Virus record (IMG/VR): IMGVR_UViG_3300031774_000097 | Coordinates: 1-29,636 of that record | Length of the DNA stretch: 29,636 nt | Strand: one strand, 5' to 3' | From: a virus | Part shown: positions 11,494-18,848 of the stretch, one piece after another | Position numbering within the stretch: the stretch's first letter is position 1 | Layout of the letters: each line of letters begins with the position of its first letter | Position numbers and translations under genes: made by a program | The notes under the pieces: generated by a model | Told to the model about the DNA's origin: nothing | The model's database searches: none | Seen by the model: only the letters and a program-made list of their open reading frames with translations

Positions 11494-11790
11494 ATGGCAA
11501 CTCAAGACCCGAAAACCGACCCAATTACAGAAGAAAAAGAGGAGAAAGAAGGTCCTTCTCTTTTATCAAATATTACGCAAATGATTATTCTTTTTTGGAG
11601 TTTGGGGGTAATTTCTTACGCATACTTCGGAAATTCAATGAAACAAATTGATACGACTTTCGCTGCTGGATTATTGTCGGCAGTGATGTCTAATATGGGA
11701 TTACAGGTGAAAAACAACGCAAATGGCAAAAAGAGGCCATTTAATGTAGTATCGAATAAAGACAATAATGTTGGTATCAGTAAAAAATGA
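11494..11790 (+). CDS. Membrane protein, possible holin
   Basis: 98 residues. A charged N-terminus (MATQDPKTDPITEEKEEKEG) is followed by a hydrophobic segment at about 25-46 (LLSNITQMIILFWSLGVISY), a short loop, a second weaker hydrophobic stretch FAAGLLSAVMSNMGLQ and a basic tail (NGKKRPFNVVSNKDNN). Size, one or two membrane segments and a basic C-terminus match holins, which form membrane pores at lysis, but no endolysin gene is recognisable beside it. It overlaps the following signal-peptide gene by 4 bases (ATGA), so the two are co-expressed. Holin is an inference. Confidence 0.55.
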   Translation: MATQDPKTDPITEEKEEKEGPSLLSNITQMIILFWSLGVISYAYFGNSMKQIDTTFAAGLLSAVMSNMGLQVKNNANGKKRPFNVVSNKDNNVGISKK

Positions 11791-12305
11791 AGAAATTAAT
11801 CCCTTTACTACTGTTATTATCAGCACCAGCTTATGCTGATATAACTTCAAAATTTACATCTAGCGTAAGCGTAAAAGTTGACGCTGCTATGACACAGGCA
11901 ACACGGATTGGTGCGTCATATAGTGCTTCTGGAAGCAATATCGGGACAAGTGATACAAACGATCAGATCGGAGGACTAACTGTAAGTAATGGTGCAGTTA
12001 CTTTAAATGCTGGAGATTATTCTATAAATGGTTGTGGAGAAACACCTGCTAACTGTGCTAGTACATGGTCATTAACAGAGTCATTCACAGCAGCAGATAC
12101 AATTCCATCAAATAACGGAACAGAAAATACAACAATTACTGCTGGAACAGTTCCTAATTTTGGTAGTGTAATTTCAACTGTAGCTGGAAGTGGAGATGGT
12201 TTTGCTGGATCTATCACATCAGGTCATGGGATCACAGGATTACATGAGGGAGATTCGGGTTCTACTGTTACAGGACAGTTTGTAACGGAGCTAACTATAA
12301 GATGA
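11787..12305 (+). CDS. Exported protein with signal peptide, Ser/Thr/Gly-rich
   Basis: 172 residues. The N-terminus MKKLIPLLLLLSAPAYADIT is a textbook Sec signal peptide with cleavage after AYA. The mature part begins TSKFTSSVSVKVDAAMTQAT and is rich in Ser, Thr, Gly and Asn with beta-strand repeats; two cysteines (GCGETPANC) may form a disulfide. From memory, a similar opening (ADIT..TSSVQLxVD.A.TQATRIGSSYS) appears in conserved cyanophage proteins encoded near the tail genes. Function unknown; export to the periplasm or outer membrane of the infected cell is implied by the signal peptide. First of three adjacent exported-protein genes. Confidence 0.7.
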   Translation: MKKLIPLLLLLSAPAYADITSKFTSSVSVKVDAAMTQATRIGASYSASGSNIGTSDTNDQIGGLTVSNGAVTLNAGDYSINGCGETPANCASTWSLTESFTAADTIPSNNGTENTTITAGTVPNFGSVISTVAGSGDGFAGSITSGHGITGLHEGDSGSTVTGQFVTELTIR

Positions 12306-12308
12306 TTT

Positions 12309-12749
12309 ATGAAAAAGCTCTTATTGTTGCTTCTGCTATATGCCATACCTGTTAAATCGCAGCCTGTTGTCCCGAACTTTACAACGGGAACTCTTTCAAG
12401 CACCACGAATACAACAACCTCAATCAGTGAGACTATTACTTCTACAGATTATTTTGGTAATTCTTATGAGTACACTGTTACTGGATTGGGAGTCACAACC
12501 GATGGATCAGTCGCTCCAAATGCAACGGATGTTACAGGGACAATAAACGGGGAAAGTCAGACATGGACAGGATTAGACTTATCAACAAACAACAAGCCAG
12601 TATTCACACTAACCGACTCAAGTTCTGGGAACGCATTTCAATTTACGGAAACTTATCGTGGCCCAGGTGGGGTATCAAACGTAACAACGATCCAAAGAAA
12701 TATAGAATCCCAAAGCGTAGTCACAAGTACCTCAGTGTTCTCTCAGTAA
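12309..12749 (+). CDS. Exported protein with signal peptide, Thr-rich
   Basis: 146 residues. Signal peptide MKKLLLLLLLYAIPVKSQPV, cleavage probable after VKS. The mature chain is Thr/Ser-rich and beta-strand-like (NFTTGTLSSTTNTTTSISET, IQRNIESQSVVTSTSVFSQ). No cysteines, no enzyme motif. It starts three bases after the stop of the previous exported protein, with no clear Shine-Dalgarno sequence, and its last 187 bases overlap the next gene in another frame. Together with its two neighbours it makes a set of phage proteins sent out of the cytoplasm; role unknown. Confidence 0.7.
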   Translation: MKKLLLLLLLYAIPVKSQPVVPNFTTGTLSSTTNTTTSISETITSTDYFGNSYEYTVTGLGVTTDGSVAPNATDVTGTINGESQTWTGLDLSTNNKPVFTLTDSSSGNAFQFTETYRGPGGVSNVTTIQRNIESQSVVTSTSVFSQ

Positions 12750-13345
12750 TTCTGCTATCTCCCACGCAGGTTTTAGCTAATGCAGTAAGTCAGTCAAATA
12801 ATGGCTCGGTTACGAATATGGCTGTACAAACTTTGACGGGAAATATGACAACTAATCAGTATGGTGGAAATATTGTATGCCAAGGGCCAACTTTATCTAT
12901 CAGCCCATTTACTACTTTTGGAGCTAATTATTTAAAACCTTATCGGGATTATTACGAAACACCTTTCTATGATCCAACAGACGCAAATGACGATGGTGTG
13001 CCAGATAACCCAGGAGATATTTTATTTATGCAAAAAAATTATTCTGGAACGAATAAAGATAGTTATGCTTTGAACTTTGGAATATCAGCTACATTCAGTA
13101 TTCCGTTAGACAGAGGATTCCAGAATCAATGTAAATCTGCTGCTGATACACAAATTTCTATACAGAAACAAGTACTAGAAAATAAGAGATTAGACTGGCA
13201 GATCGCAAGAATCCGTGAATGTGGAAAATTAAAACAGGAGGGAATAATGCTGACTACCGATAGTCCCTTTTTTAATATCTGTAAGGATGTTTATTTAGTG
13301 CCGAAGGCAAATCAAGTTATCCCACATACTCATAAATTAAAGTAA
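12563..13345 (+). CDS. Exported protein with misplaced or unusual start, overlaps previous gene
   Basis: 260 residues if translated from ATG 12563. Residues about 56-74 (YLSVLSVILLSPTQVLANA) are a signal-peptide core with an ALA-type cleavage site, and the mature part (NAVSQSNNGSVTNMAVQTLT, VCQGPTLSISPFTTFG, SIPLDRGFQNQCK, ARIRECGKLKQEGIML) matches, from memory, a conserved marine-phage family that normally starts at such a signal peptide. Here the only ATG, GTG or TTG in frame is 12563, which would put 55 basic residues in front, all overlapping the previous gene. Either this long n-region is real, or initiation uses a rare codon near 12700, or ribosomes enter by a -1 shift from the previous frame. 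The mature part has four cysteines and a DANDDGVPDNPGD stretch that resembles a calcium-binding turn. Confidence 0.65.
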   Translation: MDRIRLINKQQASIHTNRLKFWERISIYGNLSWPRWGIKRNNDPKKYRIPKRSHKYLSVLSVILLSPTQVLANAVSQSNNGSVTNMAVQTLTGNMTTNQYGGNIVCQGPTLSISPFTTFGANYLKPYRDYYETPFYDPTDANDDGVPDNPGDILFMQKNYSGTNKDSYALNFGISATFSIPLDRGFQNQCKSAADTQISIQKQVLENKRLDWQIARIRECGKLKQEGIMLTTDSPFFNICKDVYLVPKANQVIPHTHKLK

Positions 13346-13497
13346 GCAAAAGCTCTTTCTAACTAGGGAGTGTTAGCTGTGGTTAGAACTTCCTTTGCTT
13401 AATATTGATTATACACAAAATTTGCAGTAGACAAGCACGGGTTGAAACTTGTCTACCTAGACGCCCTATCCATTGCCTTGTCGAATAGGGTTTTTTT
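13343..13497 (+). other. Three-hairpin RNA region ending in a terminator
   Basis: Between convergent genes, 13346-13495 holds three inverted repeats. (1) TAAGCAAA 13343-13350 / TTTGCTTA 13394-13401, enclosing TTCTAAC 13357-13363 / GTTAGAA 13382-13388. (2) GTAGACAAG 13427-13435 / CTTGTCTAC 13448-13456, a perfect 9-bp stem. (3) CCCTAT 13464-13469 / ATAGGG 13485-13490 followed by seven T. One terminator would suffice, so the first two stems may belong to a 3' UTR-derived small RNA or protect the transcript end. Confidence 0.5.
13464..13497 (+). terminator. Intrinsic terminator of the exported-protein operon
   Basis: CCCTAT (13464-13469), 15-base loop, ATAGGG (13485-13490), then TTTTTTT (13491-13497). 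It ends plus-strand transcription just where the minus-strand gene stops (13496). Confidence 0.75.
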
Positions 13498-14140
13498 ATT
13501 CTACTTTATCTTTCTTCTTTGTAAGTTTCTTTACGATATTTTTTATAGCTGGTTTTATTATATTGAGAATAAGAGGGCTACTCGCAGCCACAAGGCCAAT
13601 AACAGCAGTAGAAACAATAGTGCTCGGTTCTGGGATGTATTGATCCACAAAAGGAACGTCTTCATATAAAGTGATGCACTCAATCCCATCATCACCTCTT
13701 TCATGTCCGATGACACGCTCCAATCGTTTTTCGTTACGAAAGTCTCCAACTCGCTGATCTTTGCTACCTGGGCAGGGTTCTATTTTTATAGCTTCCTTTT
13801 CTTTTGGAATATCGGGAATCTCAGGTGTCTGAGGTTCTGGAATATTAGTATTGTTTATAGGCTTTTCTTTTTTCTGCTCTACAATTTCAATTTTTTTCCT
13901 GTCATAATTTATTGGAACGAAAGAAGGTATTTTGCCTTCGGGACAGCTATAAAATGCTCCATTTACATCATCTTCGATTATTTGTGTATTTTTTATACTT
14001 GCATCTCTATGAGTTTTGACGCACCCAGGTAAATCTATGTTTGGTAGAGGTACATTTAGGTTTGGTAAAGGAGTGGAAATATAAGTATTTACATTTATCT
14101 GAGGTATCTGCGGTATTACTATCTCACGAATTTCAGTCAT
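13496..14140 (-). CDS. Proline-rich protein with C-terminal membrane anchor
   Basis: 214 residues from ATG 14140 (MTEIREIVIPQIPQ); an ATG two codons earlier (14146) is also possible. The N-terminal half is rich in Pro, Ile and Asn (PLPNLNVPLPNIDLPG), then CVKTHRDASIKNTQIIEDDV, SCPEGKIPSFVPINYDR, and the linker IPEPQTPEIPDIPKEK. A hydrophobic segment near residues 174-198 (STIVSTAVIGLVAASSPLIL) is followed by a very basic tail ending LTKKKDKVE, so the protein is probably a tail-anchored membrane protein. From memory, the CVKxHRDA...DDPNG...PSF.PInY pattern is conserved in marine phages next to tail fibres. The function is not known; a lysis or virion-membrane role is conceivable. Last gene of the minus-strand tail region. 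Confidence 0.65.
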   Translation of the reverse strand: MTEIREIVIPQIPQINVNTYISTPLPNLNVPLPNIDLPGCVKTHRDASIKNTQIIEDDVNGAFYSCPEGKIPSFVPINYDRKKIEIVEQKKEKPINNTNIPEPQTPEIPDIPKEKEAIKIEPCPGSKDQRVGDFRNEKRLERVIGHERGDDGIECITLYEDVPFVDQYIPEPSTIVSTAVIGLVAASSPLILNIIKPAIKNIVKKLTKKKDKVE

Positions 14141-14300
14141 AGGCATCTCTTCTTTTATAAACTTCTACATATGACTCACATTTAGGGCAAGAGAAGTTAC
14201 TAACCATTGAATACTCTGCATATAAAACAGGCTGGAAATCTTCCTCTATATCAGCATCAGCACCCCAGATAAGTTCAGTATTACAATGCCAGCAGTTCAT
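14133..14300 (-). CDS. Small zinc-ribbon protein
   Basis: 55 residues: MNCWHCNTELIWGADADIEE, DFQPVLYAEYSMVSNFSCPK, CESYVEVYKRRDAYD. Two CxxC knuckles (CWHC 3-6, CPKC 38-41) form a complete zinc ribbon with an acidic middle. Small proteins of nearly this sequence pattern (MNCWHCxTELIWG...) are, from memory, conserved in cyanophages. The stop overlaps the start of the next gene by 8 bases and its start overlaps the stop of the previous gene (ATGA), so it is firmly part of the operon although it is very short. Binding partner unknown. Confidence 0.75.
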   Translation of the reverse strand: MNCWHCNTELIWGADADIEEDFQPVLYAEYSMVSNFSCPKCESYVEVYKRRDAYD

Positions 14301-14518
14301 TTTTTAGGAATAGGAATAGATGGGCCAGATATATCGGGCATAGCATTATCTAGTACTTTAGGCATTAGTGTTTGAACATTTCCCATGATCTCATTCATAA
14401 CTCTTGCTTTGAATTGTTCTGATGTTACATATTTATATGCAAAGTACGTTCCACCACTCATGGAAGCTACCATAAGAAAAGAAACAATGCTAAGAACATT
14501 AGCAATTTTTTGAAACAT
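14297..14518 (-). CDS. Small membrane-anchored protein
   Basis: 73 residues. One transmembrane segment at about 8-30 (VLSIVSFLMVASMSGGTYFA) is followed by a helical extramembrane part (YVTSEQFKARVMNEIMGNVQ) and a proline-rich end (DISGPSIPIPKK). Orientation and size resemble small phage spanin-like or holin-like proteins, but no signature decides this. Its start codon shares CATG (14516-14519) with the start of an oppositely oriented small ORF. It overlaps the zinc-ribbon gene by 4 bases (ATGA). Confidence 0.65.
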   Translation of the reverse strand: MFQKIANVLSIVSFLMVASMSGGTYFAYKYVTSEQFKARVMNEIMGNVQTLMPKVLDNAMPDISGPSIPIPKK

Positions 14519-14648
14519 GATTAAATTTGCGATACTAAAAGCACTATCTTTTACAAGTGTGCTTGTATTACTGCTTATTGTAGCCCTATCCCCTCTCTAC
14601 GTCACTATGGGCTTAATGACAAGACAAATGCAAGAATCTACCCGTTAG
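14517..14648 (+). CDS. Possible small membrane protein on the opposite strand
   Basis: 43 residues, MIKFAILKALSFTSVLVLLL, IVALSPLYVTMGLMTRQMQE, STR. A single strong transmembrane helix with a short basic/polar tail. It fills the only gap (14519-14637) in the minus-strand gene series, has its stop within the 3' end of the next minus-strand gene, and starts at the same CATG as the divergent gene at 14518. I have a memory of similar short proteins ending '..MGL.TRQMQESTR' in marine phages, which favours its being real. No Shine-Dalgarno sequence or promoter is seen. Confidence 0.5.
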   Translation: MIKFAILKALSFTSVLVLLLIVALSPLYVTMGLMTRQMQESTR

Positions 14649-15180
14649 GATCTACTGGATATTGTGTCATGTTAGGTGTCACGACACCATCTTTTTCTGT
14701 TGAACCATAAAGAGTAACTAAGGCTGCTGTATCTGCACAATTATCAATCTCTGTTTCTCTTGTCGCACAAGCAGTTCTAACCGCAGTCCTGTAAGTTTTT
14801 ATCGCTGTAGGAATAGCTTTTGATGCTTCATATTTTCTTACAACGTACCAATCATATTTTGCTAACAAAGAACCCGCAGTTGCTTTTTCCTGTGACTTCA
14901 ATACAGATTTAACACCTAAAGTAACAACCTGATTTCCATTTTCATCTTTTACTAAATTACCTTCTTGATCTTTTGCATCTACATCATCAAGTGCTTTTGC
15001 AGATCCATCGGCATTATAAAAACGATTATCATATACTGGATCGTCAGCAACCTCAGTAATTCCGAGATCTTTTTTCTCTTGTGCTGATGATAGTCTTAAC
15101 CAGTTAGCAGGGTACTGAATATCCTTGTGGGTAAATGCCACATCAACAGCTAAAGGTGATCCGTCTAATTTAAAAGCCAT
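14638..15180 (-). CDS. Tail fibre-associated protein, probable assembly chaperone
   Basis: 180 residues, MAFKLDGSPLAVDVAFTHKD, IQYPANWLRLSSAQEKKDLG. The opening 'aFkldGxplavd..F...gi.YPanWLrls..ek..lGItEv.d' is a motif I recognise from many marine phage genomes directly after the last fibre gene. The C-terminal part (YEASKAIPTAIKTYRTAVRT) resembles the helical region of fibre assembly chaperones, which assist trimer folding. The gene follows the big fibre gene with a 9-base gap, the usual place for such a chaperone. Role is inferred from position and pattern. Confidence 0.6.
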   Translation of the reverse strand: MAFKLDGSPLAVDVAFTHKDIQYPANWLRLSSAQEKKDLGITEVADDPVYDNRFYNADGSAKALDDVDAKDQEGNLVKDENGNQVVTLGVKSVLKSQEKATAGSLLAKYDWYVVRKYEASKAIPTAIKTYRTAVRTACATRETEIDNCADTAALVTLYGSTEKDGVVTPNMTQYPVDPNG

Positions 15181-15189
15181 AACTCTATA

Positions 15190-18063
15190 TTACCTCGCCC
15201 TTGCATATTTGAAAGGAGATTCTGCAAATGCTAAATAAATATAACTACCAGAATTAACAATATCGTAACCTGTACGAAATTTAAAACCATTACTTACTAA
15301 ATCAATATTTACAGCTGAATTTGTACTTTCTTGATTGACACCTTCAGCAATCAAGTAATTATCTATAACATTCTCAGGTGATCTTTTAGCGTCATATATT
15401 ACCCAACTATTTGCTGTATTTGTTTTTTTAACCATCAACCATGCTGGTCTAAAACCTGTAAAAACAAACGTGCCAGCACTTGATCCGTTGCCTGTATATG
15501 ACCCAAACTTGCTATACCCATCAACACCTGAAAAACAATAAGCAACATAAGTCTCACCAGATCCATTTAAATCTGTATAAGCTGCTTGATGTTGGACTGT
15601 TGAAGTTGGATCATTTCCATAATACAAAGCACTTGAACCTGACTGTGCAGCACTGGTATTAAGACGAATTACTCTATGACTTGTACTACTTGCATTATCA
15701 AGATTTTTGTTATATATAGTCCAATTTCCAGTAGCATTTCTGGTTTTAGTAATTATTGTATCTGGTACTACTCCAAGACCATGCCCACAAGTTCCAGCAC
15801 TACCTGTACCTGTGTAGGTCATGATTGAAAACCCTGCTGAAGCATTTGCTTTTACAGTTGTTTGAATTGACCCATCAAAATTACTTGATCCAAGAGTTGA
15901 GTTTGTATTTATCTGACCACCCATTCCACTATGAACCGAGCACCAATAGTAAAGCACTGGTGCGGATGCTGGTACTGTTATATGTAATCTTCTTGTAGTA
16001 GCTGCTGCAAATCCTAATGTGTATTCACTGTAAGTTTTAGATACTCCATCTAAGAAGTATGTAATTCCAGAAGTATAAACAGTTCCGTTAGCTGCCGTTC
16101 CGATACTGAATGGATGAGATGCATTTGACGCATCATCCATGTTAAAGATATAAGTGCCACCTTCTGCTAGATCAAGAGTTACAGCAGAGGTTCCAAAACC
16201 ATCAAATCTATACTTATTACCAGAGTCAGAAACAACTGTAACTGCATAAGTTTTGCCATCTGTATCGCCAGCATTCCAGTTCCATACAGCATAATTTATA
16301 CCAGATTGATTAAAATAGGTGGTTCCAGCACTTCCTTTTGTAAATGAAAACCCATTAGCATCAAAGGAGTTCAGAAAACCATATGTTGCATTATCAGCAG
16401 CAGCACCTTCAGCACCCGTTCCTGCTGGACTTCCTCCTCCAAGATTTAATGCTTTAGAATTTCCAGCACCACGAACAGCATCATATAACAAGTGAACATA
16501 AGCTGCGGTTCTAGGTTTACTCCACAACCAATCAGGTTGAAATTCTAAAACATTAGATAACGTCCTTGTAGCATTACCATCACCTGTATAGAGAACAGTA
16601 TCAAAATGTTTATTAGGTAGCAGTATTGTTGGGTCGGGTAAGTTTGCTGAATTTAATTTTTTGAATCCTGTAGGAGGGGTATAGCTAAATGCTCTTTGTC
16701 CAAAGTTAAATGCTCCTTCATCTGTACCATTATAGGCTTGAACTGCTGGTGCAATAGCTGCACTTTGCATAGTTGTTGAAAATGAAACTATTTCTCCTGT
16801 GTTATTTGCTGGATCTTGGCTTGCAAAAAAAGTTCCGTTTTTAGAGAAATATACTTTTTTATTATCCATGTCTAAAGCAACACCAACAATATCATTAGTC
16901 GTTGATTGAGGAACATTTGTATTTGTACCAGATGTATTAGCACCACCTCTTATGTAAGAATTACCTACCCAATAAGCTATACTTGTAGCTGCTACTCCAA
17001 GTTCATTGGTTTGGTCATCTTGGTTACTGGCAAGTCTTACATCACTTTGTATTACTCCAATAAAAGGTCTTAAAGAATCTGCTGATAAAATTTTAACTTC
17101 CCAATACCATTTACCACTTGATACTGCAAAAGTTGCTCTTGTTGATGCCCAAACTCCACTTGCTGCTTTTACTTGTAAATTACCGTTGCTATAAACAAGA
17201 TGACTAGCAGTGGTCACACCGTTATCTAATGGATTTAATGTTGGATAATTAAGTGTAGGTGTGTCTTCTAAAGAATCATTGCCTTCACCAGCACTTACAG
17301 AAAAATTATTTGGTGTGAAGTTGTTGCCGTTACCGCTTGTATCTTTGCCAAGTGTTGTTGCAGTCGTTCCAGAATTATCTGAAAAATTCAAATAAAATCC
17401 ATTTGTTCCATAACTTCCAACATACTTTTTAGGATTCCATTGACCTGTTAATACATTTGTTTCTGCAAAATATGATGGGTCGTAAGCCTGACCATCAATA
17501 AAATTTGCTTCTGCATAGTAACAACCACTATTATCTGCATAATTAGAATATCTTCCTATGCGATGCTTACCTTGTCCCCAAGTAGAATCACCTTGAGTGT
17601 TACCATTAATTACGCTGTTTTGGTTTTGATTTGGATTATCCGATTGGTCAAAAGCTGTTTCTCTGAATCCATTAACATAAAGTCTCATTCTGTCTCCAGC
17701 AGTCGAATTACCAGAATCCCAAATTGCAACTATATGATACCAAGCACTTGGATCTCTAAACTTTCTTGTAGTGATATAGATACCAGCAGCAGATCCTGGG
17801 TAATTAGTGAATTTTAATCTATCACTATTACCAAAGTTAACCATAGTGGATACAGAACTATCTCCTGATGAGAAAATAGCTTGATGTTCTCCATTAACAG
17901 GTTTTTTTACCCATATACTAAGAGTCCATTTATTTAAATTACTATTACCTAAAGTTGCTTGTAAATAAGCATCATCATCACGATTAAACCTTAAACTGCG
18001 TTGTACTTCGTATGCCTTCTTCCCTCCAAGAAAAAAAGGGTTAGGACTGCCAAGACTGCTCAT
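15190..18063 (-). CDS. Large tail fibre/adhesin with LamG, SPRY and cupredoxin-like domains
   Basis: 957 residues. Residues about 25-230 are a concanavalin A/LamG-type jelly roll (RSLRFNRDDDAYLQ, WTLSIWVKKP, WYHIVAIWDSG, MRLYVNG, HRIGRYSN). About 300-460 is a SPRY-like domain (GKWYWEVKIL, IAYWVGNSYIRGG, VGVALDMDNKKVYFSKNGTF). About 475-605 and 725-957 look like two halves or repeats of a phage fibre domain of DUF7483 type (FQPDWLWSKPR, VVPDTIITKTR, FRPAWLMVKK). Between them, about 606-718, sits a cupredoxin-like domain with type 1 copper ligands His650 (SHPFSIG), Cys708, His711 and Met714 (YYWCSVHSGMGG). Such proteins bind host surface glycans. It overlaps the preceding fibre gene by one base. 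Glycan binding is inferred from the folds. Confidence 0.75.
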   Translation of the reverse strand: MSSLGSPNPFFLGGKKAYEVQRSLRFNRDDDAYLQATLGNSNLNKWTLSIWVKKPVNGEHQAIFSSGDSSVSTMVNFGNSDRLKFTNYPGSAAGIYITTRKFRDPSAWYHIVAIWDSGNSTAGDRMRLYVNGFRETAFDQSDNPNQNQNSVINGNTQGDSTWGQGKHRIGRYSNYADNSGCYYAEANFIDGQAYDPSYFAETNVLTGQWNPKKYVGSYGTNGFYLNFSDNSGTTATTLGKDTSGNGNNFTPNNFSVSAGEGNDSLEDTPTLNYPTLNPLDNGVTTASHLVYSNGNLQVKAASGVWASTRATFAVSSGKWYWEVKILSADSLRPFIGVIQSDVRLASNQDDQTNELGVAATSIAYWVGNSYIRGGANTSGTNTNVPQSTTNDIVGVALDMDNKKVYFSKNGTFFASQDPANNTGEIVSFSTTMQSAAIAPAVQAYNGTDEGAFNFGQRAFSYTPPTGFKKLNSANLPDPTILLPNKHFDTVLYTGDGNATRTLSNVLEFQPDWLWSKPRTAAYVHLLYDAVRGAGNSKALNLGGGSPAGTGAEGAAADNATYGFLNSFDANGFSFTKGSAGTTYFNQSGINYAVWNWNAGDTDGKTYAVTVVSDSGNKYRFDGFGTSAVTLDLAEGGTYIFNMDDASNASHPFSIGTAANGTVYTSGITYFLDGVSKTYSEYTLGFAAATTRRLHITVPASAPVLYYWCSVHSGMGGQINTNSTLGSSNFDGSIQTTVKANASAGFSIMTYTGTGSAGTCGHGLGVVPDTIITKTRNATGNWTIYNKNLDNASSTSHRVIRLNTSAAQSGSSALYYGNDPTSTVQHQAAYTDLNGSGETYVAYCFSGVDGYSKFGSYTGNGSSAGTFVFTGFRPAWLMVKKTNTANSWVIYDAKRSPENVIDNYLIAEGVNQESTNSAVNIDLVSNGFKFRTGYDIVNSGSYIYLAFAESPFKYARAR

Positions 18064-18497
18064 TAGCTAAAGTTTCCAATAAACTGTACAGCTATATTTG
18101 TGTTGGTTCGTGCTATCCAAGCAATAACATCTACCTGGTTTGCACCTGTTGATAATGTAGGTGCTGTGCCATCACTGAAATCCCAATACGATCCAAATGC
18201 TGCGGTTCTACTTCCTGTACCATCTTGAGTTATAAATAAAACACCACTCTGTCCAGCAGAGATATTAGAAGGGTTGGCAAGAGTTATATTACCTGTAAGT
18301 GTCATTGAAAAATTATTAGCAGTTCTAAAATCTAAAGTATGTGTACCAGCAGCTAAGTTTCCTAGTGCAGAAACTTCTCCGATAGTTCCTTTTGTAGTAA
18401 CCCTTCCGTTACCACCAGACGTTCCACCATTATCAAATACAAGGGTATTTAGTCCACTTGTTTCATGTTTTACGTTAGTGACTTTTAATGTGCTCAT
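18063..18497 (-). CDS. Short tail fibre protein
   Basis: 144 residues, MSTLKVTNVKHETSGLNTLV. After a glycine-rich linker the chain reads TLDFRTANNFSMTLTGNITL, ANPSNISAGQSGVLFITQDG, TGSRTAAFGSYWDFSDGTAP. The 'F.ltGn.TlanPsn..aGqsG.i.itQDatGSRt' pattern is a well-known beta-structured module in phage tail proteins, usually at the C-terminal end of fibres or as separate fibre genes. It starts 1 base from the stop of the chaperone-like gene upstream. Likely a virion protein; its exact location in the tail is not determinable. Confidence 0.7.
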   Translation of the reverse strand: MSTLKVTNVKHETSGLNTLVFDNGGTSGGNGRVTTKGTIGEVSALGNLAAGTHTLDFRTANNFSMTLTGNITLANPSNISAGQSGVLFITQDGTGSRTAAFGSYWDFSDGTAPTLSTGANQVDVIAWIARTNTNIAVQFIGNFS

Positions 18498-18848
18498 TTA
18501 ACTAGGTTCAGTAGGAAAAGTAACAGATGACATATTTAAATTACCACTTGAATCAAGTGTTGGGTTTGCACTAGCTGGTAAATCACGCAAACTTTGACGA
18601 TATGTTTTCCAAGCTGTAGCAAGTGTTAAATCAGAACAGGCTCTCCAATCACAAGCTGCTAATCTTGCATTTCTTTCTACTCTTAATAACCTCATAGGTT
18701 CTGCATCTGTTAATCTCGTTAGTTCTGTGTCTATCTGTGATTCAGTAGGTTTATCACTTCCTGTTAAATTTGCATAATCACTTCCAACCCATGTATATTC
18801 ACCATTTGGTTTTAATGACATAAGTGCATCAAATTTAGTGTAAATCAT
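18498..18848 (-). CDS. Tail fibre assembly chaperone (Phage_tail_APC-like)
   Basis: 116 residues. The N-terminal half (MIYTKFDALMSLKPNGEYTW, DYANLTGSDKPTESQIDTEL) is followed by the chaperone signature NARLAACDWRACSDLTLATA, WKTYRQSLRDLPASANP. The 'R...L.acDWrqlpD......WatYRQaLRDlP' pattern marks the Phage_tail_APC / DUF4376-like family, whose members help fibre assembly. It overlaps the preceding fibre gene by 4 bases and so would serve that fibre. Family call is good; the partner is inferred by adjacency. Confidence 0.8.
   Translation of the reverse strand: MIYTKFDALMSLKPNGEYTWVGSDYANLTGSDKPTESQIDTELTRLTDAEPMRLLRVERNARLAACDWRACSDLTLATAWKTYRQSLRDLPASANPTLDSSGNLNMSSVTFPTEPS

Noticed and set aside
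12309-12749. Rz/Rz1-type nested spanin pair with the gene at 12563
   Set aside because: The overlap is partial, the upstream protein lacks a coiled coil and the second lacks a lipobox, so the spanin model does not fit.
13703-14032. 109-codon plus-strand frame rich in Phe, Tyr and Ile
   Set aside because: It is the antisense of the proline-rich minus-strand gene; the aromatic richness is what antisense of Lys/Glu/Pro codons yields.
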